Source of the DNA: Aeromonas caviae
GTDB lineage: Bacteria > Pseudomonadota > Gammaproteobacteria > Enterobacterales > Aeromonadaceae
Reading direction: 5' to 3'
Assembly: GCF_000819785.1 (NCBI RefSeq)
Contig: NZ_CDBK01000044.1
Span: 145,668 to 209,667, forward strand
Length of the DNA: 64,000 nucleotides
Part shown: positions 1-7,274 of the stretch, piece by piece
Layout: each line of letters begins with the position of its first letter
Position numbering within the stretch: the first letter of the stretch is position 1
The notes under the pieces: generated by a model
Seen by the model: only the letters and a program-made list of their open reading frames with translations
Database searches by the model: none
Told to the model about the DNA's origin: nothing
Position numbers and translations under genes: made by a program

Positions 1-31
1 CCATGATGGAGCCCTTTTTCATGGTGGCGGC

Positions 32-562
32 TTACTTCTCGATGCCGCTGCCCAGATCGTCCCGGCGGGAAGAGACCGAGGGCTCGGCCCCGTGGCGCCA
101 GTGTTCCAGCCTGTTGTGCACCCCGCGGCGCAGGCTCTTGAAGCTGGCTTCCAGATAGTCCACCCCCACCAGGATGGAGAGGGTGACGACGGTGAGCAGC
201 AGCGCCTGATGCAGCATGTCCATGCCGATGAGGGCGCCGAGGGCGGCCAGCATCCAGATGGCGGCGGCGGAGGTCACCCCCAGCACCTGACCATCCCGGG
301 TCATCATCACCCCGGCCCCGAGAAAGCCGACCCCGGTGATGAGCTGACCCAGCACCCGCGCCTGATCGGCGCCCTGAGGGCTGACGGCGGCGCCGATGGC
401 GAGAAAACAGTAGGTGCCGAGCACGATGAGGGAAGAGGTGCGGATCCCCACCGGCTTGCCGCGAAGCTGCCGCTCCAGCCCCACCAGGGTGCCACACACC
501 AGACAGACCAGGATGTTCTCCCAGCCAAGGGGCGCGATGTCCCACCACTGCATTGTCATCAT
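32..562 (-). CDS. MgtC/SapB family inner-membrane protein
   Basis: A hydrophobic protein of about 176 residues with the MgtC/SapB pattern: an early LVGLERQLRGKPVGIRT segment, then LGQLITGVGFLGAGVMM, then TSAAAIWMLAALG, which together make four to five membrane helices. In this family the N-terminal half is the conserved membrane part; some members aid magnesium-limited growth or modulate F-type ATP synthase, others are uncharacterised. The C-terminal charged tail (about residues 145-176) is short, so the soluble ACT-like domain of full MgtC is absent or reduced. Start: a GTG at 568 is in frame, but the ATG at 562 sits a few bases behind an AGAGG motif and is preferred. It lies 24 bp upstream of the stop of the next minus-strand gene. 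The specific function is unknown. Confidence 0.85.
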   Translation of the reverse strand: MMTMQWWDIAPLGWENILVCLVCGTLVGLERQLRGKPVGIRTSSLIVLGTYCFLAIGAAVSPQGADQARVLGQLITGVGFLGAGVMMTRDGQVLGVTSAAAIWMLAALGALIGMDMLHQALLLTVVTLSILVGVDYLEASFKSLRRGVHNRLEHWRHGAEPSVSSRRDDLGSGIEK

Positions 563-586
563 ATCCACCTCTGCTCGCGATGCTTG

Positions 587-2029
587 TTATCCTGTCGCGC
601 TCTGCCCCCGGTTCTCCAGCCGCTGGCGGAAGGCCCGGGCGAGGCGCTCGTAGAGGTCCTTTGCCTCCCTGTCTTCAATATCGCCACGTATCCAGGGGTT
701 GTCGATGATTTCCAGCAACACGCAGCCCTGACCCTGCTGGCGCAGATCCACCCCGAACAGGCCGTTGCCGAGCTGGTGCACGGCGCGGCGGGCGGTTTGC
801 AGCACCCGCTCCGGCACGTCGCTGAGGGGCAGCGCCTCGATGCGGCTCATGTCGAGGGGGTGTTTGCGGCGACGGATGCGGTTGCCGGGTTCGGGTCGGT
901 AGCGGCGGCAGGCGAACAGCGGCGAGCCGTCGAGAAAGCCGATGCGCCAGTCGAACTCGGCAGGGATCCGGCTCTGGACCAGCAGCAGGGCGGAGCGGGC
1001 CAGCCCCTCGTCCAGCAGGCGGGCGAGCTGGATGTCATCGCTGGCCATGGCGAGGTCGCGCCCCTGGGCGCCGTCGGGGATCTTCACCATCAGTGGCAGA
1101 CCGAGGCGCTGCACCAGTTCGTCCACATGCTGGCGGCCGCGGCGGGTCACGACGGTGGTGGGGGGCATGGGCACGCCGCTGCGCACCATCAGCTCGTAGA
1201 GATAGAGCTTGTTGCTGCAGGCGAGGATGGCACGGGAGCTGTCGATGACCGGCATCTTGAGCTGCTCGGCACGGCGGGCAAATTCGAAGGTGTAGTGGCC
1301 GACCGCGGTCTCGGCGCGCAGCCAGAGGGTGTCGAACTCCGGCAACCGTTCGATGGCCGAGGGAGGCAGGATCTCGGCCTGGATCCCCTGGGCAGCGGCC
1401 GCCTTGATGAAACGCTCCAGCGCCAGGGCATCGCTGCTGGCGCGGCCGTCGTTGGGGTCGACCAGGATGGCGAGCTGGTAGCGTGGTGCCGTCTGCTCCT
1501 CGTCCCCCGTGCCCACCAGCGCCTGGGCGTGCTGCACCATCAGCGCCTTCTCGCTCGGGCTCAGCGCCAGCGGTGACAGGCTCTCCTGCTGGCGCACCGA
1601 CCAGCCGTGGCGGCCGCGCTTGAGGGTCAGCTCCTGCAGCGGCAACTGGCTCAGGCCGTAGTAATAGCGGGCGAGCCCCGCCAGCTCGCTCTGTTCGCAC
1701 TGGCCGAAGATGGCGCGCACCCGGATCCTGTCTTCGCTTTGCTGGGCCAGCCAGCCCTGCAATTTGCGCCACAGCTTGGCGGGAGGCTGCTGGGGTTGCA
1801 GCCGGCTGATGGCCTGCAATCCCGGCAGGCAGTGGTGGCCGCGGGCCTGGGCCAGCAGGGAGCAGTAATAACCGGCCCCCAGGTGTTCCAGGCTGCGGCA
1901 GAGGTTGATGATGCGCGGACGCCCCCCTGTGGTAGGCAGACCGTGTTGCAGGTAGGTGCGGGCGGTCAGCAGATAGTCGGCATGGCAGGGCCAGTCGCCC
2001 AGCTCCTCGACGATGACATAGGTACTCAT
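587..2029 (-). CDS. RimK-like ATP-grasp ligase with RLAN N-terminal domain
   Basis: A 480-residue protein. The N-terminal part (about 1-185) matches the RLAN type domain that precedes some RimK-like ATP-grasp ligases; the rest is ATP-grasp. Visible landmarks are CSNKLYLYELMVRSGVPMPPT (start of the ATP-grasp fold, about residue 270), LMVKIPDGAQGRD, the EFDWRIGFLDG segment, and EIIDNPWIRGDIED near the end, which replaces the more common NDNPNIDAG-type metal-binding motif. ATP-grasp ligases join a carboxylate to an amine through an acyl-phosphate; relatives build peptides or modify proteins, but the substrate here is unknown. ATG at 2029 was chosen because residues upstream of it are low in similarity and have no ribosome site. 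A GNAT acetyltransferase is divergent 187 bp away, a pairing reported for this ligase class, where the GNAT is often fused to a C39 peptidase. Confidence 0.85.
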   Translation of the reverse strand: MSTYVIVEELGDWPCHADYLLTARTYLQHGLPTTGGRPRIINLCRSLEHLGAGYYCSLLAQARGHHCLPGLQAISRLQPQQPPAKLWRKLQGWLAQQSEDRIRVRAIFGQCEQSELAGLARYYYGLSQLPLQELTLKRGRHGWSVRQQESLSPLALSPSEKALMVQHAQALVGTGDEEQTAPRYQLAILVDPNDGRASSDALALERFIKAAAAQGIQAEILPPSAIERLPEFDTLWLRAETAVGHYTFEFARRAEQLKMPVIDSSRAILACSNKLYLYELMVRSGVPMPPTTVVTRRGRQHVDELVQRLGLPLMVKIPDGAQGRDLAMASDDIQLARLLDEGLARSALLLVQSRIPAEFDWRIGFLDGSPLFACRRYRPEPGNRIRRRKHPLDMSRIEALPLSDVPERVLQTARRAVHQLGNGLFGVDLRQQGQGCVLLEIIDNPWIRGDIEDREAKDLYERLARAFRQRLENRGQSATG

Positions 2030-2157
2030 ATTTTCAGGCTCCACAGAAAGGACTGCCAGAAACGGCAGGATCCCCAGTGGGCTTCGATGCACCGACAAGC
2101 ACGACAATGGCGCGAGGGGAAACAAGAGGTTACAGTGCCTAATATTCTGCCTTGGTA

Positions 2158-2172
2158 ACTTGTGATACAAGT
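2158..2172. promoter_or_regulatory. 15-bp perfect dyad, GntR-type operator candidate
   Basis: ACTTGT-GAT-ACAAGT is a perfect inverted repeat with a three-base spacer. It lies in the divergent region between the ATP-grasp gene and the GNAT gene, 45 bp before the GNAT start. The CTTGT-n3-ACAAG form is typical of GntR-family operators. No GntR gene is present in the window, so the regulator is unknown. Confidence 0.4.
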
Positions 2173-2216
2173 CGCATTTCTGGTGCTGAGGATAAATAAC
2201 CGAACAAGGACTCCCC

Positions 2217-2690
2217 GTGTTGACCGTGCGCGCCGCCCGAGCCGATGATTTGGGCGCCATCGTGAAGCTGGAACGCTACTGTTTTCCCCCCGAGGTCGCC
2301 TTCGGCCGCAGCCGCTGGCACTATCTGCTCAATCAGGCCAAGGGGCACACCCTGCTGCTGCAAGACGAGAAGGCGCAGGTGATGGGCTATTTGAGCGTGC
2401 TGGAGCACAAAGGCTGGGATCGTCTCATCATCCAGACCCTCGCCATCCGCTGGACCGTCCGCCGTCAGGGGTGGGCACGCCGCCTGCTGGAGCAGGTGAT
2501 CCGGGAAGGGCGCGAGGCCGGCTGGGGGGCGATTCGCCTCGAGGTCGCCGACGCCAACCCAGAAGCCAGGACCCTCTATCAGGGGCTGGGGTTTCGCCCC
2601 AGGGTACGGCTGCCCGATTATTACGGGCCCGGCCAGCATGCCCACCGCCTGGTGCTGGCGCTGGGGGATGAGCGGCAGGAGCCATCATGA
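2217..2690 (+). CDS. GNAT family N-acetyltransferase
   Basis: A 157-residue single-domain GNAT protein. The acetyl-CoA binding signature is visible as RRQGWARRLLEQVI (about residues 82-95, the Q/RxxGxG/A loop), followed by AIRLEVADANPEARTLYQGLGF, the typical beta4-alpha4 region with the conserved asparagine and tyrosine. The start is a GTG (2217) with AAGGA seven bases upstream. The last bases overlap the next gene by four (ATGA), so the two are probably translationally coupled. Its divergent partner is an RLAN/RimK-like ligase; in other bacteria that ligase sits with a GNAT fused to a C39 peptidase, and no peptidase domain is present here. Acetyl acceptor unknown; a RimI-like protein-acetylating role is also possible. 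Confidence 0.9.
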   Translation: MLTVRAARADDLGAIVKLERYCFPPEVAFGRSRWHYLLNQAKGHTLLLQDEKAQVMGYLSVLEHKGWDRLIIQTLAIRWTVRRQGWARRLLEQVIREGREAGWGAIRLEVADANPEARTLYQGLGFRPRVRLPDYYGPGQHAHRLVLALGDERQEPS

Positions 2691-2923
2691 GTTGCGAGGA
2701 TTGCCTGGCCACGGCCATCAGGGCCAAGCTCGGGCGCTGCCCGGTCTGCGCCGCCCAGACCTTTCTCATCGGGGTCGTCGGCTGGCTGGTCTGGTGGTGG
2801 TGCGGCGCCGATACCTCGGTCAACGCCCTGACCGGCCTGCTGTTTGCGCTGGGGGGCTCGGGTCTCTTCCTGCTGCATCTGGCGGTGTTCGCATGGCGAA
2901 AGCTGGGCAAGCGCGACATATAA
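2687..2923 (+). CDS. DUF3624-like small zinc-ribbon membrane protein
   Basis: A 78-residue protein with two cysteine pairs at the N-terminus (C3-x2-C6 and C18-x2-C21, the second as GRCPVCAAQTF), a pattern for a small metal-binding ribbon, followed by two hydrophobic helices (about 27-40 and 48-70) and a basic C-terminus. This resembles the DUF3624 family of gammaproteobacteria, which has no known function. The ATG overlaps the stop of the GNAT gene, so the two are one transcription unit. A role as a membrane anchor or partner of the acetyltransferase would be inference only. Confidence 0.75.
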   Translation: MSCEDCLATAIRAKLGRCPVCAAQTFLIGVVGWLVWWWCGADTSVNALTGLLFALGGSGLFLLHLAVFAWRKLGKRDI

Positions 2924-2965
2924 CGTGCTGATTTTTCAAGAAGACAAATAACAATGGAGGTTCAC

Positions 2966-3712
2966 ATGATTGCAATGGTAACGGGCGCCTCGTCCGGCTT
3001 TGGTGAGGCCATCAGCCGCCTGCTGGTGAGCGCTGGCCACCGGGTGATCGGCACCGGGCGCCGCGCCGAACGGCTGGCCGCCCTGTCCGAGGTGCTGGGC
3101 GAGCAGTTCCTGCCTCTGGTGTTCGACGTCCAGGACAAGGCTGCCACCCGCGCCGCCATCGAGGGGCTGCCGACCGAATGGCAACAGGTGGACCTGTTGG
3201 TCAACAACGCTGGCCTGGCACTGGGGCTGGAGCCTGCCCACAAGGCGGATCTGGAAGACTGGGAGCAGATGATCGCCACCAACATCAGCGGCCTGACCCT
3301 GATCACCCGGTTGCTGCTGCCGGGCATGGTTGCGCGCAACTGCGGCCACGTCATCAATATCGGCTCCATCGCAGGGACCTATCCCTATCCGGGCGGCAAC
3401 GTCTACGGCGCGACCAAGGCGTTCGTGAAGCAGTTCAGCCTCAACCTGCGTGCCGATCTGGCGGGCACGGCGGTGCGTGTCACCAACGTGGAGCCCGGCC
3501 TGTGTGGCGGCACCGAGTTCTCCAACGTGCGCTTCCACGGTGACGACGCCAAGGCGGCCACCGTCTATCAGGGGGTGCAGGCCATCCTGCCGGAAGACAT
3601 CGCCAATACCGTACTCTGGATCAGCGAGCAGCCCGCCCACGTCAACATCAACAGCATCGAGATCATGCCGGTGGCCCAGACCTTCGGTCCGCTCCACATC
3701 AGCCGTCGCTGA
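2966..3712 (+). CDS. ydfG: NADP-dependent 3-hydroxy acid dehydrogenase YdfG (SDR)
   Basis: A short-chain dehydrogenase of 248 residues, the same length as E. coli YdfG and alignable along its whole length. Visible features are the TGASSGFGEA nucleotide loop at the N-terminus, TGRRAERL (NADP preference), LVNNAGLALG, the catalytic serine in INIGSIAG, and YGATKAF with the catalytic Tyr and Lys; the EPGLCGGTEFSNVRF segment is characteristic of YdfG. The family oxidises serine, allo-threonine and 3-hydroxy acids and reduces malonic semialdehyde. ATG at 2966 is preferred over 2954 because GGAGG ends five bases before it and the length then matches the family. Followed by a strong terminator. Confidence 0.95.
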   Translation: MIAMVTGASSGFGEAISRLLVSAGHRVIGTGRRAERLAALSEVLGEQFLPLVFDVQDKAATRAAIEGLPTEWQQVDLLVNNAGLALGLEPAHKADLEDWEQMIATNISGLTLITRLLLPGMVARNCGHVINIGSIAGTYPYPGGNVYGATKAFVKQFSLNLRADLAGTAVRVTNVEPGLCGGTEFSNVRFHGDDAKAATVYQGVQAILPEDIANTVLWISEQPAHVNINSIEIMPVAQTFGPLHISRR

Positions 3713-3742
3713 TGTCATGACGAGCCGACTCCTGTCCACAAG

Positions 3743-3765
3743 AGGCGCCTTCGGGCGCCTTTTTT
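3743..3765 (+). terminator. Rho-independent terminator of ydfG
   Basis: The stem AGGCGCC/GGCGCCT with a TTCG tetraloop is followed by six T residues, 30 bp after the ydfG stop. Confidence 0.9.
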
Positions 3766-3874
3766 AATGGATCTGGTCGCACTCGTCATGGAGTGCAGAA
3801 GGAGGCGTGCTGCGACCCCGTGCTGAACCGTCGAAAGAGGGGGGGTACTCAAGTTGGCCTGCATTTTGCTGTCT

Positions 3875-3909
3875 CCGGCTCATGGCGGGGAAACCATCCC
3901 CGGAGCCGG
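3875..3909 (+). other. Leader hairpin upstream of the 3938 gene
   Basis: An outer stem CCGGCTC (3875-3881) pairs with GAGCCGG (3903-3909) and an inner stem CGGGG pairs with CCCCG, with a four-base bulge and an AAACCAT loop. It ends 28 bases before the start codon and has no T tract, so it is a leader structure rather than a terminator. Its function is unknown. Confidence 0.45.
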
Positions 3910-3937
3910 CGAGGCCGGCAGTGAGCGTGGAGCCTTC

Positions 3938-4363
3938 ATGGATATCAAACCCTATGGTCATCAACTCGCCCAGAGCGCGTCCCAGAACCGTGCCCTGGCG
4001 ACCCTCAGCGACAGCGACGACAAGCAGAGCGGCTGGTCTCAGCAGGTCAGCCTCTCCAGTCAGGTGCTGACCGGCAAGGCGCAGCAGGCGCTGACCTACG
4101 AGCATCTGGCCAGGAACGGCAAGAACACAGTCCTGACCGGTGGTGTCAAGGATGCGCGGGTGCAGCAGATGGTGGACAAGGCCCTGGGCTTTGATCGCAA
4201 AAAATTTGACGATCTCGAGCGTCAGCTCAAGGGGATAGCGGATGACAAGACGCTCTCTGCCGAGGAGCGCGAAACGCAGAGCAAGGACCTGGCCGCGCAG
4301 CGCGATGCCATGCTCAAGGAGGCCATGGATCGCCTCACCGGCAAATCCGCCTCCCAGGCATGA
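3938..4363 (+). CDS. Hypothetical cytosolic protein (141 aa)
   Basis: Unrecognised. The protein is hydrophilic, lacks a signal peptide and membrane helices, and is mostly predicted helical: a Ser/Gln-rich N-terminal third (ALATLSDSDDKQSGWSQQ) and a charged C-terminal half (KKFDDLERQLKGIADDKTLSAEERETQSKDLAAQR) that could form a coiled coil. The ATG at 3938 was chosen because the upstream in-frame extension to 3854 overlaps a strong leader hairpin and looks non-coding; a GTGGAG stretch precedes the ATG. It faces the next gene tail to tail. No function is offered. Confidence 0.65.
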   Translation: MDIKPYGHQLAQSASQNRALATLSDSDDKQSGWSQQVSLSSQVLTGKAQQALTYEHLARNGKNTVLTGGVKDARVQQMVDKALGFDRKKFDDLERQLKGIADDKTLSAEERETQSKDLAAQRDAMLKEAMDRLTGKSASQA

Positions 4364-4392
4364 TGTGATTCAAACGGCAATCTTTGGGCGTT

Positions 4393-4417
4393 AAAGGCAA
4401 GGGGTTGCCCCCTTGCC
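4393..4417 (-). terminator. Hairpin terminator for the 4445-5029 gene
   Basis: A perfect nine-base stem GGCAAGGGG/CCCCTTGCC with a TTGC loop lies between the two convergent genes. On the minus strand it is followed by only TTTAA, so it is a weak terminator. Confidence 0.5.
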
Positions 4418-4444
4418 ACGGGGCTGGCAGGCCGTGGTCAGGGT

Positions 4445-5029
4445 TCAGGGACTCTGGGGGGCGATGCCGATGGCGATGGCGGTGGTCTGCACGGCCTTGA
4501 TCTGGTCCCCCTTGGCGATGAGGGCGAACTGGGCCGGATCCTGCACCTTGAGGGTCAGGGTGTGGTCGACCCCCTTGACCCGGATGGTCTGGTGCGCCTT
4601 GTCCACGTCGATGACGTCGGCATAGATGGTTACCTGCATGCCGGCGCCGGCTGCGGGTTTCTCCCCGGCGGCTGCCTTGCCCCCTTCCACTTCCACCACC
4701 CGTTTTCTCACCCCGGCGGTGCCCTTGAGCAGGGTCAGGTCCAGCAGTTGCAGATATCTCAAGGCCACGACATCTCCCACCTTGAGCTGGGGAAGGTTGG
4801 TCACCTCCTCCCCGGCGATCAGATCCAGGGTCTGCCCTTCGGCATTTTTCAGGCTGACCTTGCGGGTGGCCAGGTCGATGGCGGTGACGGTTGCCCTGGC
4901 CGTCAGTTCTTCGGCCAGGCTGGCTTGTCCGGGGGCCACGGCCACATGGGTGGTGACCTCGGCGGCATAGAGCAGGGGAGGGGCACAGAGGGTGAGGGCA
5001 CCCGCAATCCAGGCGTGCTTCAGTTTCAT
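4445..5029 (-). CDS. Exported protein with two related beta domains (194 aa)
   Basis: A signal peptide (basic MKLKH, hydrophobic core, cleavage after LLYA-A, about residue 22) directs this protein to the periplasm. The mature part has two related stretches: about 43-85 (ARATVTAIDLATRKVSLKNA then LKVGDVVALRY) and about 135-180 (IYADVIDVDKAHQTIRVKG then IAKGDQIKAV), separated by an Ala/Gly/Lys-rich linker. Both read as x-V-x-x-I-D-x-x-x-x-x-V/I-x-V-K-x followed by a KVGD/KGDQ turn, as in small OB-like barrels. No catalytic residues are apparent. Function unknown. Convergent with the hypothetical gene at 3938. Confidence 0.8.
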   Translation of the reverse strand: MKLKHAWIAGALTLCAPPLLYAAEVTTHVAVAPGQASLAEELTARATVTAIDLATRKVSLKNAEGQTLDLIAGEEVTNLPQLKVGDVVALRYLQLLDLTLLKGTAGVRKRVVEVEGGKAAAGEKPAAGAGMQVTIYADVIDVDKAHQTIRVKGVDHTLTLKVQDPAQFALIAKGDQIKAVQTTAIAIGIAPQSP

Positions 5030-5238
5030 GATAGAGACCCTGTGAGTGGGAAAGGGACCCCGGGAGGGGCTTGAGGGGGCGACGAACTCGTCTTCCCGCT
5101 ATCACCATAGCAAAGCCGGGCAGGAGCGCCCGGCATCGGCAGGCTGGCATCGTATTTTTGACGACAGGCTCCCGTTTTTGACCTGATGGCACGGCAGGCG
5201 CACAATTCCCCGGCATGCAATCAACCGAGGGCTCTGCC

Positions 5239-6390
5239 GTGTACAACTTCCAATATGCCAATCCCACCCGCATCTGTTTTGGTGAAGGCCAGATCGCCAC
5301 TCTGCCGGAGCTGATCCCGGTCGGCAGCCGTCTGCTGGTGCTCTACGGGGGTGGCAGCATCAAGCAGAACGGGGTCTATGACCAGTTGACCCAGGCGCTG
5401 GCGGGCCGGGAGTGGCTGGAGTTTCCCGGCATCGGCGCCAACCCCCAGTACGATCAGCTGATGGAGGCGGTGGCTCTGGTCAAGCGCGAGCGCATCGACT
5501 TCCTGCTGGCGGTGGGTGGCGGCTCCGTGGTGGATGGCACCAAGTTCGTGGCCGCCGCTGCCTGCTTCGAGGGGGACGATCCCTGGGAGATCCTGCGGGA
5601 CAAGGCCCCCATCAAGGGGGCGCTGCCGCTCGGCTGTGTGCTGACCCTGCCGGCCACCGGCTCGGAGAGCAACCCCGCCGCCGTGGTGAGCCGGGGGGAG
5701 GCCAAGCTCTCCTTCTACAATCCGCTGGTGCAACCGGTGTTTGCGGTGCTGGATCCCGCCACCACCTACAGCCTTCCACCGCGCCAGGTGGGCAATGGCG
5801 TGGTGGATGCCTTCGTCCACATCCTCGAGCAGTACCTCACCTTCCCGGTGGGGGGCGAGGTGCAGGACCGGCTGGCGGAAGGGCTGTTGCAGGTGCTGGT
5901 GGACAACGGTCCGCGGGCGCTGGCGGAGCCCACCAACTACCAGGTACGCGCCAACCTGATGTGGGCTGCCAGCCTGGCCCTCAACGGCCTCATCGGTCGC
6001 GGTGTGCCCCAGGACTGGTCCACCCACGCCATCGGTCACCAGCTCACCGCCCTGCATGGGCTGGATCATGCCCAGAGTCTGGCGGTGGTGCTGCCCTCCC
6101 TGCTGCGGGAGCAAGCGGCCCAGAAGCAGGAGAAGCTGGCCCAGTTTGCCGAGCGGGTGTGGCACTCCAGCCGGGAGGACAAGGCGCTGCGCATTGAGGA
6201 GGCGATCATCCGCACCGAGCAGTTCTTCCAGCAGATGGGGGTGGGTACCCGCCTCGCCGACTATGGCCTGGATGCGCGCTGTATCCCGGGGATCTGTTCC
6301 AACCTCAAGCTGTTCGGCCTGACCGCCCTCGGGGAGCAGCAGGACATCGATCCCGACAAGGTAGCGCGGATCCTCTCTCGCGCCCTCTAG
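5239..6390 (+). CDS. yqhD: Iron-containing alcohol dehydrogenase, YqhD-type aldehyde reductase
   Basis: A 383-residue protein that follows E. coli YqhD (387 aa) from NF-x-x-x-x-PTRICFGEGQI to the C-terminus. Visible are the GGGSIK and AVGGGSVVDGTKF nucleotide-binding loops, TLPATGSESN, and the metal ligands of the family in NGVVDAFVHILEQY (Asp, His) and HAIGHQLTALHGLDHAQS (His residues). YqhD is an NADPH-dependent reductase that clears short-chain and lipid-peroxidation aldehydes. The GTG at 5239 is preferred since it reproduces the family N-terminus and has CGAGGG upstream; an in-frame ATG at 5215 would add eight residues and has no ribosome site. In E. coli a regulator YqhC is adjacent; none is present here. 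Confidence 0.92.
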   Translation: MYNFQYANPTRICFGEGQIATLPELIPVGSRLLVLYGGGSIKQNGVYDQLTQALAGREWLEFPGIGANPQYDQLMEAVALVKRERIDFLLAVGGGSVVDGTKFVAAAACFEGDDPWEILRDKAPIKGALPLGCVLTLPATGSESNPAAVVSRGEAKLSFYNPLVQPVFAVLDPATTYSLPPRQVGNGVVDAFVHILEQYLTFPVGGEVQDRLAEGLLQVLVDNGPRALAEPTNYQVRANLMWAASLALNGLIGRGVPQDWSTHAIGHQLTALHGLDHAQSLAVVLPSLLREQAAQKQEKLAQFAERVWHSSREDKALRIEEAIIRTEQFFQQMGVGTRLADYGLDARCIPGICSNLKLFGLTALGEQQDIDPDKVARILSRAL

Positions 6391-6485
6391 GCCTGAGTCC
6401 CTTGGCCAAGGGGCGATCTGGACAATAAGTGCGGCCAGGATCCTGTCCCACGCGCTTTGATATCTGGCTGACGGCCGGAAAAGAG

Positions 6486-6510
6486 AACGCCCCGATCATC
6501 GGGGCGTTTT
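6486..6510. terminator. Bidirectional terminator between yqhD and the GST gene
   Basis: The stem AACGCCCCG/CGGGGCGTT with an ATCAT loop is followed by T residues on the plus strand and by a T-rich stretch (TTCTCTTTT) on the minus strand. It suits the convergent gene ends. Confidence 0.85.
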
Positions 6511-6536
6511 GCAGGGTGTCACCGGGGCACCGCCGT

Positions 6537-7166
6537 TTATTCGGCGCTGCGGTCCAGCTCGCGCTCCAGCGCTGCCGCCTTCTGGCGAGCCGGATAGGTG
6601 TTGAGTCGCTGCCAGTAGGCCTCAAGGTGCGGGAACTGGGCCAGCTGGCCGCTCTGGGCCAGCAGATCCACCAGGAAGGAGTTCAGGATGTCGGCGCCGG
6701 TGAGGCGATCGGCCACCAGGTAACGGCGGTTTGCCAGCACCTCATCGAGATAACCCAGCACCTTGGCGCACTCGGCTTTGGCGTAGTCCGGCAGGAAGCG
6801 CATCGGGCTGCCATCCTTGCGCACGAACATGTCGAGCAGCAGCGGCAGAATGCCGGAGCTCTCGGCGAAGTGGAGCCACTGCAGGTATTCGGGATACTCC
6901 GGGCTGTCGGTGGCCGGTGCCAGCCGTTCCGGAGCGTGGCGGGCGATCAGGTACTCGGTGATGGCGCCCGATTCCGCCAGCACCCGGCCGTCAAACTCGA
7001 TGACCGGCGACTTGCCGAGGGGGTGGACGGCCTTGAGCTCGGGCGGCGCCAGAAAGGTGGTAGCATCGCGCTGGTAGGCCTTGATCTGGTAGGGCAGGCC
7101 CAGCTCTTCAAGCAGCCAGATGATGCGCTGGGAGCGGGATTTGTTCAGGTGGTGCAGGACTATCAT
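6537..7166 (-). CDS. Glutathione S-transferase family protein
   Basis: A 209-residue cytosolic GST. The N-terminal thioredoxin-like domain carries HHLNKSRSQRIIWLLEELGLPY (Ser near residue 10 as the likely thiol-stabilising residue), the cis-proline KSPVIEFDG, and ES-GAITEYL, which binds the glutathione gamma-glutamyl group. The all-helical C-terminal domain runs from about residue 90 and contains the conserved LTGADILNSFLV N-capping box. Such proteins conjugate or reduce electrophiles with glutathione; the substrate cannot be told from sequence. Single gene, convergent with yqhD. Confidence 0.9.
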   Translation of the reverse strand: MIVLHHLNKSRSQRIIWLLEELGLPYQIKAYQRDATTFLAPPELKAVHPLGKSPVIEFDGRVLAESGAITEYLIARHAPERLAPATDSPEYPEYLQWLHFAESSGILPLLLDMFVRKDGSPMRFLPDYAKAECAKVLGYLDEVLANRRYLVADRLTGADILNSFLVDLLAQSGQLAQFPHLEAYWQRLNTYPARQKAAALERELDRSAE

Positions 7167-7234
7167 GAAAACCTCGACGCAGTGACGGAAGGCGGTGATA
7201 CGCAGCGCCCCGGCAGCAGGTTCACTGATGGATG

Positions 7235-7260
7235 AAAAAGAGCGGGCGTGGTGCCCGCTC
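7235..7260 (-). terminator. Rho-independent terminator of metY
   Basis: On the minus strand the stem GAGCGGGC/GCCCGCTC with a five-base loop is followed by TTTTT, 15 bp after the metY stop. Confidence 0.88.
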
Positions 7261-7274
7261 CTTCGTCGATTGAC

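Noticed and set aside
92..1576. Long plus-strand open frame of about 494 codons
   Set aside because: It lies opposite the MgtC-type and ATP-grasp genes, its translation is low-complexity (runs of His, Gly, Ala, Gln), and it has no ribosome site; typical antisense frame in GC-rich DNA.
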